DNA from: Elusimicrobiota bacterium
GTDB lineage: Bacteria > Elusimicrobiota > Elusimicrobia > UBA1565 > UBA9628
NCBI GenBank assembly: GCA_027406905.1
Contig: DAHZHT010000001.1
Location: 248,001 to 312,000 of the forward strand
Reading direction: 5' to 3'
DNA length: 64,000 nucleotides
Positions 16,181-24,214 of the stretch are shown here, piece after piece (positions within the stretch are counted from its first letter, which is position 1; every line of letters starts with the position of its first letter). The position numbers and the translations under genes were made by a program. The notes below the pieces were generated by a model. That model worked only from the letters and a program-made list of their open reading frames with translations, was not told the origin of the DNA and did not search any database.

Positions 16181-17790
16181 TGATCGCAAGTTTGCAAAAG
16201 AAAATCGCGGAAAGAATTCGCTCTTGGGCGAAAGAGCGGTCTTGGAGCCTTCCCCAAGAATTGCCTCTTTCTTTGGCCCCGGCGCACGTAAAAGCCGACT
16301 TAAGTCTGGTTTGTCCTCTTCAGATCGCCAAGATGAACCAAAAAAATCCGATGGATTTAGCCAAGGAAGTGGCGGAAATTCTCGCGGGATTAAGCGAAGT
16401 TGAACGCGCCGATCCCGCTTTGCCCGGATTTGTCAATTTGACTCTTTCTCCGGAAGTTATCTGGGAGAATTTGAAAACGGCCATTCGGTCTCCGAACCTT
16501 TATGGCCGCAACCAAGATTTGATTCCCGAGAAAATTATCATTGAATTTGTTTCCGCCAATCCCACCGGTCCTTTGCACCTTGCCTCCGGCCGCGGCGGGG
16601 CCTTGGGAGATTCCTTGGTTCGGGTTTTAAAACGCTTGGGGCATGAGGTTTCAGCGGAATATTATATTAACGACGCGGGAAATCAAATCGAGAAATTTGG
16701 AAAATCCCTTTGGGCGCGAAGAAAAGGCGAGAGCGTGCCCGAAGACGGCTATCATGGAGAGTATGTCGCTCAACTCGCCAAGTCTTTTCCGCAAGAGGCG
16801 GATTCCTGGAGCGCCGATGAATTGGCCAGGCATGGAATTGCGGCTCTTCTTAAGACTCATCGGGAAGATATGGAGGCTTTTGGAGTCTCTTTTGACCGCT
16901 GGTTTAGGGAATCCGAGCTTCACCAGGCCAAGGCCTTGGACGCGGCGCTCGATATCCTCAAAGCCCGTGGGATGGTCTATCAAAAAGATGGCGCGACCTG
17001 GCTAGGCACGGCGTCTTCATCTGAGGACGATAAGGACCGCGTTCTCATCCGGCAAGACGGGCGCCCCAGCTATTTTTTAGCCGATATCGCCTATCATCAA
17101 AATAAATATTCCCGGGGCTTTTCGCGTTTGATCGACATTCTGGGCGCGGATCATCATGGATATGTGCCGCGGATGAAAGCGGCGATAGCGGCCTTGGGCT
17201 ATCGGGAAAATTCCTTTCACGCGATCGTTCACCAGCTCATTCTTCTTTTTAGGGGCAAAGAGCCGGTCAAGATGTCTAAGCGCGCAGGCGAATTCGTGCG
17301 GCTTAAAGAAGTTATTGATGAGGTTGGAAAAGATGCCTGCCGGTTTTTCTTCGCCCAACGGACCCCGAATTCTCATCTTAACTTCGATTTAGAGCTCGCC
17401 AAAAAACGGACTTCGGAAAACCCGGTTTATTATTGCCAATACGTTCATGCGCGCATCTGTTCGATTTTTGACGAAGCCAAGAAGCGGGGAATTGGGGGAG
17501 ATGGGGACAGTCCCCATCTCTTAGCTCCGGAAGAGCGCTCTCTTTTGATTAAAATTGCCTGGTTTCCCGAAATTTTAAAGATTGTCGAAAAAGAATTGTC
17601 TCCTCACCCACTGGCTAATTATGTCCTTGAATTGGCGGGTTTGTTTCACCCCTTCTACGAGAAATGCCGGGTGGTCGATCCTCAAAACCTTGCCCTTTCC
17701 CGCGCCCGGCTTTTTTTATGCGAGGGCGTTCGCCTAATCATAAAGGAATCCCTTGGCCTCATTGGGGTCTCATCTCCGGAAAAGATGTGA
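16180..17790 (+). CDS. argS: Arginyl-tRNA synthetase
   Basis: Class I synthetase of 536 residues. It has an N-terminal Arg-S domain, the HIGH-type motif in ANPTGPLHLASGRG (about 127-140), KMSKRAG near 366-372, and a C-terminal DALR anticodon domain ending in LGLIGVSSPEKM. The ATG at 16180 is used because it overlaps the rsfS stop by one base and gives the family N-terminus; the longer open frame lies inside rsfS. A perfect 23-base palindrome of the GGGACAGTCCC repeat family is inserted in frame at 17498-17520, adding residues GDGDSPHLL in the C-terminal part. Confidence 0.95.
   Translation: MIASLQKKIAERIRSWAKERSWSLPQELPLSLAPAHVKADLSLVCPLQIAKMNQKNPMDLAKEVAEILAGLSEVERADPALPGFVNLTLSPEVIWENLKTAIRSPNLYGRNQDLIPEKIIIEFVSANPTGPLHLASGRGGALGDSLVRVLKRLGHEVSAEYYINDAGNQIEKFGKSLWARRKGESVPEDGYHGEYVAQLAKSFPQEADSWSADELARHGIAALLKTHREDMEAFGVSFDRWFRESELHQAKALDAALDILKARGMVYQKDGATWLGTASSSEDDKDRVLIRQDGRPSYFLADIAYHQNKYSRGFSRLIDILGADHHGYVPRMKAAIAALGYRENSFHAIVHQLILLFRGKEPVKMSKRAGEFVRLKEVIDEVGKDACRFFFAQRTPNSHLNFDLELAKKRTSENPVYYCQYVHARICSIFDEAKKRGIGGDGDSPHLLAPEERSLLIKIAWFPEILKIVEKELSPHPLANYVLELAGLFHPFYEKCRVVDPQNLALSRARLFLCEGVRLIIKESLGLIGVSSPEKM
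17498..17520 (+). repeat. Palindromic repeat copy inside argS
   Basis: Perfect palindrome, 11 bases on each side of a central A, core GGGGACAGTCCCC. It is in frame within argS and is translated as part of GDGDSPHLL. The same core recurs at 18510-18542 and 22733-22786. Confidence 0.85.
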
Positions 17791-17806
17791 AGCCCGCAAG
17801 CAAGCA

Positions 17807-17835
17807 TTGACGAAAGGGGAACATCCTGTTATACT
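17807..17835 (+). promoter_or_regulatory. Promoter of the toxin-antitoxin pair
   Basis: TTGACG at 17807-17812 and TATACT at 17830-17835 are 17 bases apart. A strong ribosome binding site (TAAGGAGG) follows before the ATG at 17858, so this unit has a normal short leader. Confidence 0.8.
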
Positions 17836-17857
17836 TAAAGTAAGGAGGTAAGGAAAA

Positions 17858-18136
17858 ATGAGTTTTCTTCTTACGGCTTCGTTGAGTTCAAAGTCACAGT
17901 TGACAATTCCAAAGGCGGTGCGAGCCGTCCTGGGGCTTCATTCAAAGGGAGACTTGGTGGGCTTTATCGTCGATCCTGATGGAAAGGACGTGAAGCTCGC
18001 TCGAATGGAAGCGGTCGTGGCTCAAGAGGACTTCGCCTCGGAGGATTACCGAAAACTCCTGCGTCTGCCGAAACAGAAGGGCGGCAAGCGTTTTAAGACT
18101 ATCTCAGCCCTGGTTCGTGATCTCAAAAAAGAGTGA
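17858..18136 (+). CDS. AbrB/MazE-type antitoxin
   Basis: A 92-residue protein with a swapped-hairpin AbrB DNA-binding domain: SLSSKSQLTIPKAVRAVLGL, then GDLVGFIVDPDGKDVKLARM. The C-terminal half is expected to cover the toxin. AAGGAGG precedes the start and a good promoter lies at 17807-17835. The stop overlaps the toxin start by four bases (GTGA). Antitoxins of this class usually repress their own promoter; I see no obvious operator palindrome. Confidence 0.85.
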   Translation: MSFLLTASLSSKSQLTIPKAVRAVLGLHSKGDLVGFIVDPDGKDVKLARMEAVVAQEDFASEDYRKLLRLPKQKGGKRFKTISALVRDLKKE

Positions 18137-18408
18137 ATTATTTCCGGACGGCGGCCTTTAAGAAGGCTTGGCGCGGCCTTGGCCGCGAGCGGCAGGAAAA
18201 AGCCGAAGAAACTCTTCTTAAGTTGGCCGAAGCCCTTGAAGGGCGCCTGGTCATTGAGGGCCTTGGGCTTAAGCCTTTGCGGCGGGGGTTGTGGGAAGCT
18301 CGCTCGGGAATCCATGACCGTATTATTTTTCGCCGAAGGCGGGATGTCGTGGAATTTTTTTTGATCGGCAGCCATGATGAGGTCGTCAAATTCTTGAAGA
18401 ATTCCTAA
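18133..18408 (+). CDS. RelE/ParE-superfamily toxin
   Basis: A 91-residue basic protein starting at a GTG that overlaps the antitoxin stop. The RelE-fold pattern is visible: FRTAAFKKAWRGLGRERQEK at the N-terminus, a central LGLKPLRRGLWEARSGIHDR strand region, RIIFRRRRDVVEFFLIGSHD, and a C-terminal EVVKFL helix. Likely an mRNA interferase, but the catalytic residues of this superfamily vary and cannot be assigned by eye. The AbrB-RelE pairing resembles PrlF-YhaV in principle. Confidence 0.8.
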   Translation: MNYFRTAAFKKAWRGLGRERQEKAEETLLKLAEALEGRLVIEGLGLKPLRRGLWEARSGIHDRIIFRRRRDVVEFFLIGSHDEVVKFLKNS

Positions 18409-18474
18409 GCGCTCCCGCATTCGTTATAAATCTGTAACCTTAAAATACTATCCTCTTTTCAAAGCGCCAAAGCT

Positions 18475-21400
18475 ATGAGCATCCGAATATCGCATCCGCG
18501 CGGAAATAAGGGACTGTCCCGTGGAAAAAGGGACTGTCCCTTGTTTCTTTTGTTCTTGTCCTTTTTGTTTTTGCCTAAGATTTCCCGCGCGCAACAAATT
18601 TTTATTGATTCTATTTTTACCCAACAGGTTAACCCCAATTGCATCGTTCAGGATACCGTGGGCGGCGTTCCGCGCTTTATCTGTCCTCCGATCCCGCTTT
18701 CTCCGACGGATCTCTGTAGTGGAATTAGCGCCCCATCTTGCGGCAGTTATGAGGGATCGCCGACGATTAATCCTGATTATAATGTGGGATTTGGAAATAT
18801 CTCCAACGATCCTCATATCGAATTTGATCAAGCGGGAGCGGCGGGGAATGGCGGTTATGGCGCGGCCCAATGTTCCGCGCTGGCAACTCAACAGTTAAGT
18901 AGTCTGGGAGCCCTGACTACGGGAGGGGTAACCACAACCCAAACCCAATCAGCTCCATCTACGGTCCCTTTGATCCCATGGCCATCAGATGAGGCCTCAA
19001 ATATTTGCAATAGCGAGATTTATCTCTGCGCCTCAATCGGCTATGATTTAAGCGAGGCGCTTTTGCCCGGCAGCGGCGTTCCTGAGGCGCCCATGGCGAT
19101 TGATTCGCTTGAGTTTGAGGTTTTTCAATACCAGAATGGTTCCAACCCCTTGGCTCCCTCATCGACCCCTCCTTTAAGAACTTTCTTTATCAACAATGTC
19201 GGTTTCATCCCTCCAAATCCTGGGTGCTTTGGTAGTGGAAATGGGATCAGCGGAGAACCGGGATGCCCGGATTTGGGGCCTTATTGCGTTCCCTGGGACG
19301 GCTCTATTAACATCCAAGGGATTTTTGGGAAGACCAACGGTCAATTCGGTTTTCGGGCGACAGTCGCGACCAACGAAACTCAATCCCTGAGCGGAAATAT
19401 TCAACTTTCCAATGTCCAGGCCTATCCTTCGGGCTCGACCAACGATGCGGACTTTGTTAATTATCGCTTAAGTCAAACAATTCCCTCCTCGCCGGGTATG
19501 GTGGATATCAGTGGCAGTGGTGGTAATTTTACTCTTAACTCTGGGACTTTAGCTCCAGGAGATGGGATTACCTGGACCCTTACGCCTCTTACAACTACCG
19601 GGCCATTAAATACTTCGTATTCAGGAACCATTATCTCAACCACCTCATATGGAGGGGTGTCTTTTTCATTGTCAGCAACCAACGGCAGTGGGGCAACTAT
19701 CGGAGGAGTTTTTACTTGTAATAGTGGATGTAACGCTAACGAGAACGGTCTTTCTCTTTCAGGTACTCCAATCCTCGATATCTCTCAAGTGTCTTATGTA
19801 AATGGGACGGTCGCAGGATCGGGAAGCGGTAGTATTACTCTCGGGAGCGTTAGTGGCACGTCGAGCTCGGTAAACGTTAGTACTGGGTATATCAACTATA
19901 GCAATGTCGGTTCTTTTACCGCTGGGGCCAATGTATTGCAGCAGCCAATTACGGTTAACGTGGTCGATGTCCATGTCGTTCGCTCTTCTCCGACCTTGGT
20001 CGGAAAATTGACTCCGGTCGCGGCCCAGCCTTACAATTTGACTTATCGCCTCTCGGAAGACGCGACGATGTTTATTGAAATTACGACCGTCACCGTTCCC
20101 AGCGGGGTCATTAATCAATCCTCGGTCACTATTGTTCGCCATCTGGTCAACGGTCTCCCAAGAGTTGGCGAAGGCTATCCCGGAGGAACCCTGACCAATG
20201 GAGACGCTTGGGATGGGCGTTACGATAACGGAGATTTAGCTCCTCCTGGAAACTATCTAGTCTATCTCCAGGCCGAAAATGCGGATCAATACGGGCTTGA
20301 TATTTCCGTTCCTTATACCTATCCCATGTCCATTAATCCGCTTCAAATCACCGATATCGCGGTGACCCCTCTTGAAGGCGGCTCGACTTCTCTCGCGGTG
20401 ATTGGATATACCTTGACCGAACCCGCCACGACATTTTTAGATATCTATCCCCCGGGCGTTCAATTCTGTTCTCCGGTGTCGATAGGTGGCCAGAATATTG
20501 TTCCTCTCTCAAGCGTTGAAAATCCGGTGTTAGACGTTCCGGGAGTCAACCAGGCGATTTCGCCGCCCAAACAGTTTTATCCCTATCTGGGGCCTTGCCC
20601 AACGGGGAGTTTTCTCCCCAATGTTTCTCCGATTCAGCATATCGTCCAAGCTCAACCGTCCCGCACTCCGGTCATCGATTGGTGGGACGGGAGAGACAGC
20701 TCGGGAAATCTTTTACCGGATGGAAATTATGTGTATGTTCTCTACGCCGAACTCGCTTCTCAAAACGGCTATCCGTTTAACGGAAACGCCAATGATTCGC
20801 GCATTTGGACCATGGTGGCTAATACTGGTTTTATTCCGGTGGTTCGGGGGCTTGTGGGAATTAGTCAAATTACTCCGACTTCAACTGTCGTCGGTTCAAG
20901 CCCTCCCGTCGCGGGAATTAACCCCTTTGAGTTTACCTACACCCTGACTCGTGACGCCACGGTCAAGGTCGATATTTTTAACGAGGCTAACTCAACTGCG
21001 GTCGTGCGCCACTTAATTTTGGGCGAAGCCAGACCCGCCAGCATTCCCAACACGGAAATTTGGGATGGAACTGATGATAATGGGCTCTACGTCTCATCCG
21101 GGGATTATCTCGTTCAACTCGAAGCCTGGGACCCGGCTTTTCCCGCATTTGTATCGACAACGACCGCCATTTTCCCGGTCGATATGTTTCGCACGACTAA
21201 TTTGACGGTGTCTCCGCTTCTTTCAGGAACGACGGCCACGGCCTTTGTTAATTATGAGGAATCTAACGCCATGTGGACCGCAATTAACATCTATGAACCG
21301 GGGACCATTATTAAAAATGTCAATACTTCCTGGCCGCCATGCGGGCAAGTCGTTCAAAATACTCCTTGTAATAATGTCGTCGCCTCCAACGGGGTTCCCG

Positions 21401-22728
21401 AGGTTCCTTTCTACCAGATTTACGGAATGCGCTCGGGGCGTTTGGTGGTCTCGGATAATTGGCCGGGAATAGACTCAAACGGAATTATGGTTCCGGACGG
21501 CGATTATCCTTTTACCCTGGTCGCGCAGGCGACGGTGCCGGTCGAGGGAGGGAATGTCTATTCGACTGACCGGATTGTGGGAGTTATTCCAGTCTCCCGT
21601 GGAATCATTGGCGTTCCCATTTTTAATGTAGAGCCGACCATGGCCAAAACTTATTACTCAAGCCAAACTGTCGAGCTCGATCCCTTTACCATCAATTTTG
21701 AATTAACGCGTCCGTCTTCAGTGACAATCAATGTCGTCAATGACAATACCCCGCCGCAGGTGATTCGCAATTTGGTTTTTGGTCAATCTTATGACGGAGG
21801 GGTTCCCGTCAACGCCGTGTGGGACGGACGGGACAATTATGGCAATTTCCCGCCTCCTAATTTCTATACGATCGTCATGACGGCTCAAGACGTGGCTTCG
21901 GAAAACTCCTTACTCTCTCTGTCAACCTCAGCGGCCACAATTAGCTATTTCCCTATTCAGATTTATGATTTGGCGGTTAGTCCCATTAATCTCCAAAATA
22001 CGACGGCAAAAATTTTCTACCAGGTTTCCGAGCCGATGAAGGTCGCGGTCTTGGTCTATCGTCCCAATACTCAATTTCCCAATTCTAATATCAACCAGTC
22101 TTATTGTCCCCAGATTGGAAGTCCAAGCCCGCCTGCTTATACGACCACTGGTGGAATCGGTTCGTTGGTCAAGGTCCTGGTTTCAAACCAGCCGCCGCGG
22201 CAGCCGGTTGAGACCGATTGGGATGGAACGGACTTAAGTTTCACCAAGGTTCCGGATGGAGACTACATTTTTACGATCATAGGCTCCACTGACAATACAG
22301 CTATCAACACTATTACAGGGCTGGTCACGCCGGGAGACCTCTGCGAATTATCCATTGATCAATATATCGAGAATTTGCCGGTCAGCAGAAACGGCTCTTT
22401 AAATCCTCAGGGAGATTTCGATCAGAACACTTACGCTTATCCTAACCCCGCCTACGGGCCCACGGTGACTTTTTCAATTTGGGTGCCCTTCCAGGGCGAT
22501 GTCTTCATGCGGATATACACGATGGCGGGAGAATTGGTCTATCAACATGATTTCGGACAGGTTCCTCCCTCTTATGACAGCCCGTCTCCGCTGACCTATG
22601 TATGGAATAAAGACAATGAAGCCGGGCGACCGGTCGCGAAAGGCATTTATTATGTGGTCTTTCAGGCCCAAGAAACCTACGGAAATAAAAATTTTGCCCA
22701 AACCGTTAAAAAGGTGTTAATTCCATGA
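18475..22728 (+). CDS. Giant secreted protein with repeated FlgD-type Ig modules
   Basis: A 1417-residue exported protein. The signal peptide has a charged start, hydrophobic LFLLFLSFLFLP and a cut near SRA-QQ. Seven FlgD-like motifs of the form WDG-D-NG-PDG-Y occur near residues 577, 735, 861, 995, 1114, 1247 and 1374; the last, with YVWNKDNEAGRPVAKGIYYV then TVKKVLIP, resembles C-terminal sorting modules of type IX-like cargo. Residues about 325-500 are Gly/Ser/Thr-rich and differ in composition. The start codon has no clear ribosome binding site. Two palindromic repeats are translated within its first 25 residues. The next gene is a PorV-type barrel overlapping by four bases. Surface adhesin or sheath role is inferred. 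Confidence 0.75.
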   Translation: MSIRISHPRGNKGLSRGKRDCPLFLLFLSFLFLPKISRAQQIFIDSIFTQQVNPNCIVQDTVGGVPRFICPPIPLSPTDLCSGISAPSCGSYEGSPTINPDYNVGFGNISNDPHIEFDQAGAAGNGGYGAAQCSALATQQLSSLGALTTGGVTTTQTQSAPSTVPLIPWPSDEASNICNSEIYLCASIGYDLSEALLPGSGVPEAPMAIDSLEFEVFQYQNGSNPLAPSSTPPLRTFFINNVGFIPPNPGCFGSGNGISGEPGCPDLGPYCVPWDGSINIQGIFGKTNGQFGFRATVATNETQSLSGNIQLSNVQAYPSGSTNDADFVNYRLSQTIPSSPGMVDISGSGGNFTLNSGTLAPGDGITWTLTPLTTTGPLNTSYSGTIISTTSYGGVSFSLSATNGSGATIGGVFTCNSGCNANENGLSLSGTPILDISQVSYVNGTVAGSGSGSITLGSVSGTSSSVNVSTGYINYSNVGSFTAGANVLQQPITVNVVDVHVVRSSPTLVGKLTPVAAQPYNLTYRLSEDATMFIEITTVTVPSGVINQSSVTIVRHLVNGLPRVGEGYPGGTLTNGDAWDGRYDNGDLAPPGNYLVYLQAENADQYGLDISVPYTYPMSINPLQITDIAVTPLEGGSTSLAVIGYTLTEPATTFLDIYPPGVQFCSPVSIGGQNIVPLSSVENPVLDVPGVNQAISPPKQFYPYLGPCPTGSFLPNVSPIQHIVQAQPSRTPVIDWWDGRDSSGNLLPDGNYVYVLYAELASQNGYPFNGNANDSRIWTMVANTGFIPVVRGLVGISQITPTSTVVGSSPPVAGINPFEFTYTLTRDATVKVDIFNEANSTAVVRHLILGEARPASIPNTEIWDGTDDNGLYVSSGDYLVQLEAWDPAFPAFVSTTTAIFPVDMFRTTNLTVSPLLSGTTATAFVNYEESNAMWTAINIYEPGTIIKNVNTSWPPCGQVVQNTPCNNVVASNGVPEVPFYQIYGMRSGRLVVSDNWPGIDSNGIMVPDGDYPFTLVAQATVPVEGGNVYSTDRIVGVIPVSRGIIGVPIFNVEPTMAKTYYSSQTVELDPFTINFELTRPSSVTINVVNDNTPPQVIRNLVFGQSYDGGVPVNAVWDGRDNYGNFPPPNFYTIVMTAQDVASENSLLSLSTSAATISYFPIQIYDLAVSPINLQNTTAKIFYQVSEPMKVAVLVYRPNTQFPNSNINQSYCPQIGSPSPPAYTTTGGIGSLVKVLVSNQPPRQPVETDWDGTDLSFTKVPDGDYIFTIIGSTDNTAINTITGLVTPGDLCELSIDQYIENLPVSRNGSLNPQGDFDQNTYAYPNPAYGPTVTFSIWVPFQGDVFMRIYTMAGELVYQHDFGQVPPSYDSPSPLTYVWNKDNEAGRPVAKGIYYVVFQAQETYGNKNFAQTVKKVLIP
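18510..18542 (+). repeat. Palindromic repeat doublet, forward orientation
   Basis: Two copies of GGGACTGTCCC at 18510-18520 and 18530-18540, nine bases apart; the second extends to AAGGGACTGTCCCTT. They lie just after the start codon of the giant protein gene and are translated as GLSRGKRDCPL. Orientation (central T) is opposite to the copies at 22733-22786. Confidence 0.85.
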
Positions 22729-23732
22729 ATAAAAAAAGGGGACAGTCCCCTTTTTCTTTTTCCCGAAAAGGGACAGTCCCCTTTTTTATCTTTCTCTTCA
22801 TTCTTTCTGCCCGTTCGGCCTGGGCCATTAGCGCCGGGGCGGGAACCGGCGGCGCGGCTTTTTTAGACATTTCTCAGGGTTCGGCCCGCGCCATGGCCTT
22901 GGGACAATCCTTTGTCGCCTTAGCTTCCGGAGTCGACGCCATTACTTGGAACCCGGCGGGACTGGCGATGACAGATGAGCGGGAATTTTCTTATTCTTAT
23001 CTTCAATACATTCAAGGCGTTCAGGCTCCCGTCTACGTGGCTTATGCCCAGCCCGTGGGACAAACGGTTTTCGGGTTTAGCGGCTCTTACATGAGCGATA
23101 ATAATTTCGACGTTCGCGATCAAAACGGGGTTCCGCTTTCTAATTTTAACGTCCAGGTCAATAATGGATATGGAGCGGTTTCTGTCGCCCGCTCTTTTTG
23201 GTATGAGCGCATTTTTTTGGGCGGAACCCTTCGCGTGGTGCATCAAGATTATAACGGGGATATCTCGGATAGCTTGGTTGGAGATGCCGGGATTATCATC
23301 AAGCCTAATGATTGGCTAAACCTTGGAGCTTCTTACCAAAATTTCGGTACCAGCCAATATGTCGTGGGATCAACCATGCGCGCGGGCTTTGCCATTATTC
23401 CCAATGATTTTTTTAAACTCAGTTTCGAGGTCCATCAATTCGCCGGCGATATTCCGCGGCCCGGAGTCGGCGCGGAATTTACCGTTCCCGAAGAATATTT
23501 GGAAGTGGGTCAATTAGCTTTTCGCGCCGGATATTTTGAAGCCGACAACTATACAGCGATTACCACTCCGAGTTCGCCCGCCATTAACCTCAACGCGGTT
23601 AGCGGCATCAGTTTGGGTCTTGGTTTTTATACCTCCGCCGCTTTTGGTTACGGCTTAGGGGTCGATTATGCCTTTGTCCCGATGGGCACCTTGGGAACCG
23701 TCAATCAGTTTACCTTGACCACTAAATTTTAG
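22725..23732 (+). CDS. PorV/PorQ-family outer-membrane barrel protein
   Basis: A 335-residue beta-barrel protein. After the signal peptide (cut near SAWA-IS) comes the family hallmark GAAFLDISQGSARAMALGQS and VDAITWNPAGLAMTDERE, then alternating strands ending in the aromatic-terminated FTLTTKF. PorV in Bacteroidota shuttles type IX cargo; PorQ-like relatives are widespread without a known role. The ATG overlaps the stop of the giant protein gene (ATGA) with AAGGTG nine bases upstream, so the start is firm and the palindromic repeats at 22733-22786 are truly translated, giving RGQSPFSFSRKGTVPFF as the signal peptide start. Confidence 0.85.
   Translation: MNKKRGQSPFSFSRKGTVPFFIFLFILSARSAWAISAGAGTGGAAFLDISQGSARAMALGQSFVALASGVDAITWNPAGLAMTDEREFSYSYLQYIQGVQAPVYVAYAQPVGQTVFGFSGSYMSDNNFDVRDQNGVPLSNFNVQVNNGYGAVSVARSFWYERIFLGGTLRVVHQDYNGDISDSLVGDAGIIIKPNDWLNLGASYQNFGTSQYVVGSTMRAGFAIIPNDFFKLSFEVHQFAGDIPRPGVGAEFTVPEEYLEVGQLAFRAGYFEADNYTAITTPSSPAINLNAVSGISLGLGFYTSAAFGYGLGVDYAFVPMGTLGTVNQFTLTTKF
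22733..22786 (+). repeat. Palindromic repeat doublet, reverse orientation
   Basis: First copy is a perfect 23-base palindrome (22733-22755, core GGGGACAGTCCCC flanked by A5 and T5). Second copy, 22766-22786, has core GGGACAGTCCCC with A/T arms. Both fall within the first 20 codons of the PorV-like gene. Read on the minus strand the doublet matches the one at 18510-18542, including a GGGAAAAAG-like spacer. Confidence 0.85.
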
Positions 23733-23776
23733 CGATGGGGGGGCCGGAGGCGTTAAATTTCGTAACCGTTAGCGAC

Positions 23777-23805
23777 TTGACACAATTGAGAGTGACTGTT
23801 ACACT
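23777..23805 (+). promoter_or_regulatory. Strong promoter of the pilin genes
   Basis: A perfect TTGACA at 23777-23782 and TACACT at 23800-23805, 17 bases apart, with an upstream TG (extended -10). The ATG of the first pilin follows eight bases after the -10, so the mRNA should start at or within a few bases of it. Confidence 0.8.
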
Positions 23806-23813
23806 TGAAATGT

Positions 23814-23978
23814 ATGAGAAGGAAATATCAACTCAGCCGGGGGCAAACGACAGTGGAATATCTTTTAACCACGTTGGTTTTAGTCGCGGCCTTTTCCGGG
23901 TTTTACGGATTTATTCAGCAACAACTCAAAAGCCTCTTTACGAACGCGGCGATGATGATTCTGTCGACGTGGATATGA
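23814..23978 (+). CDS. Flp-type prepilin 1 (short)
   Basis: A 54-residue prepilin-like protein: positively charged MRRKYQLSR, then GQTTVEYLL and a hydrophobic stretch LVLVAAFSGFYGFI, with an AAMMILSTWI end. This is the Flp/class III prepilin pattern (cleavage after G, glutamate at +5 of the mature protein). It lies in a different frame from the 151-residue open frame that covers the region, so length filters miss it. It has no ribosome binding site but sits directly under a strong promoter. Prepilin 2 follows 26 bases later. Confidence 0.8.
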   Translation: MRRKYQLSRGQTTVEYLLTTLVLVAAFSGFYGFIQQQLKSLFTNAAMMILSTWI

Positions 23979-24004
23979 GAGGCCAAAAAACACAGGAGAG
24001 AGAA

Positions 24005-24190
24005 ATGAAAAAAATGAATGAGTGGCTTAAGTCTCAACGCGGTCAAAATACGGTTGAGTATTTATTGATGTTGACGGTCGTCGTCGGAGTCGTTTTGGCG
24101 GCAGGCTTTGCCCTTAAAAAATATATGCCGACCCTTTTTCAGAATATTCAAGGCATGATTTCAGGGGCGGCGTCGAATATGGGACAATGA
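24005..24190 (+). CDS. Flp-type prepilin 2
   Basis: A 61-residue prepilin with MKKMNEWLKSQRG as leader, GQNTVEYLLMLTVVVGVVLA as processing site plus hydrophobic helix, and a short polar C-terminus. AGGAGAG lies five bases before the ATG at 24005. The upstream part of the longer open frame (23735-24004) is out of frame with prepilin 1 and is not coding. Which of the two subunits is the major pilin is unknown; expression of the first directly from the promoter and the second with a strong ribosome binding site fits a two-subunit filament. Confidence 0.88.
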   Translation: MKKMNEWLKSQRGQNTVEYLLMLTVVVGVVLAAGFALKKYMPTLFQNIQGMISGAASNMGQ

Positions 24191-24214
24191 TTCTCAAGAG
24201 AAAACAACGAGGTT

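Noticed and set aside
18475-22728. Composite transposon around the giant gene
   Set aside because: No transposase, terminal repeats of insertion-sequence length or target duplication were seen; only short palindromic doublets are present.
18475-23732. Complete type IX secretion system
   Set aside because: Only a PorV-like barrel and a C-terminal FlgD-type module are present; no core translocon or motor genes of that system are in the window.
23735-24004. Long open frame running into prepilin 2, giving a 151-residue protein
   Set aside because: The first 90 codons are out of frame with a clear prepilin and hold a promoter; a strong ribosome binding site precedes the ATG at 24005.
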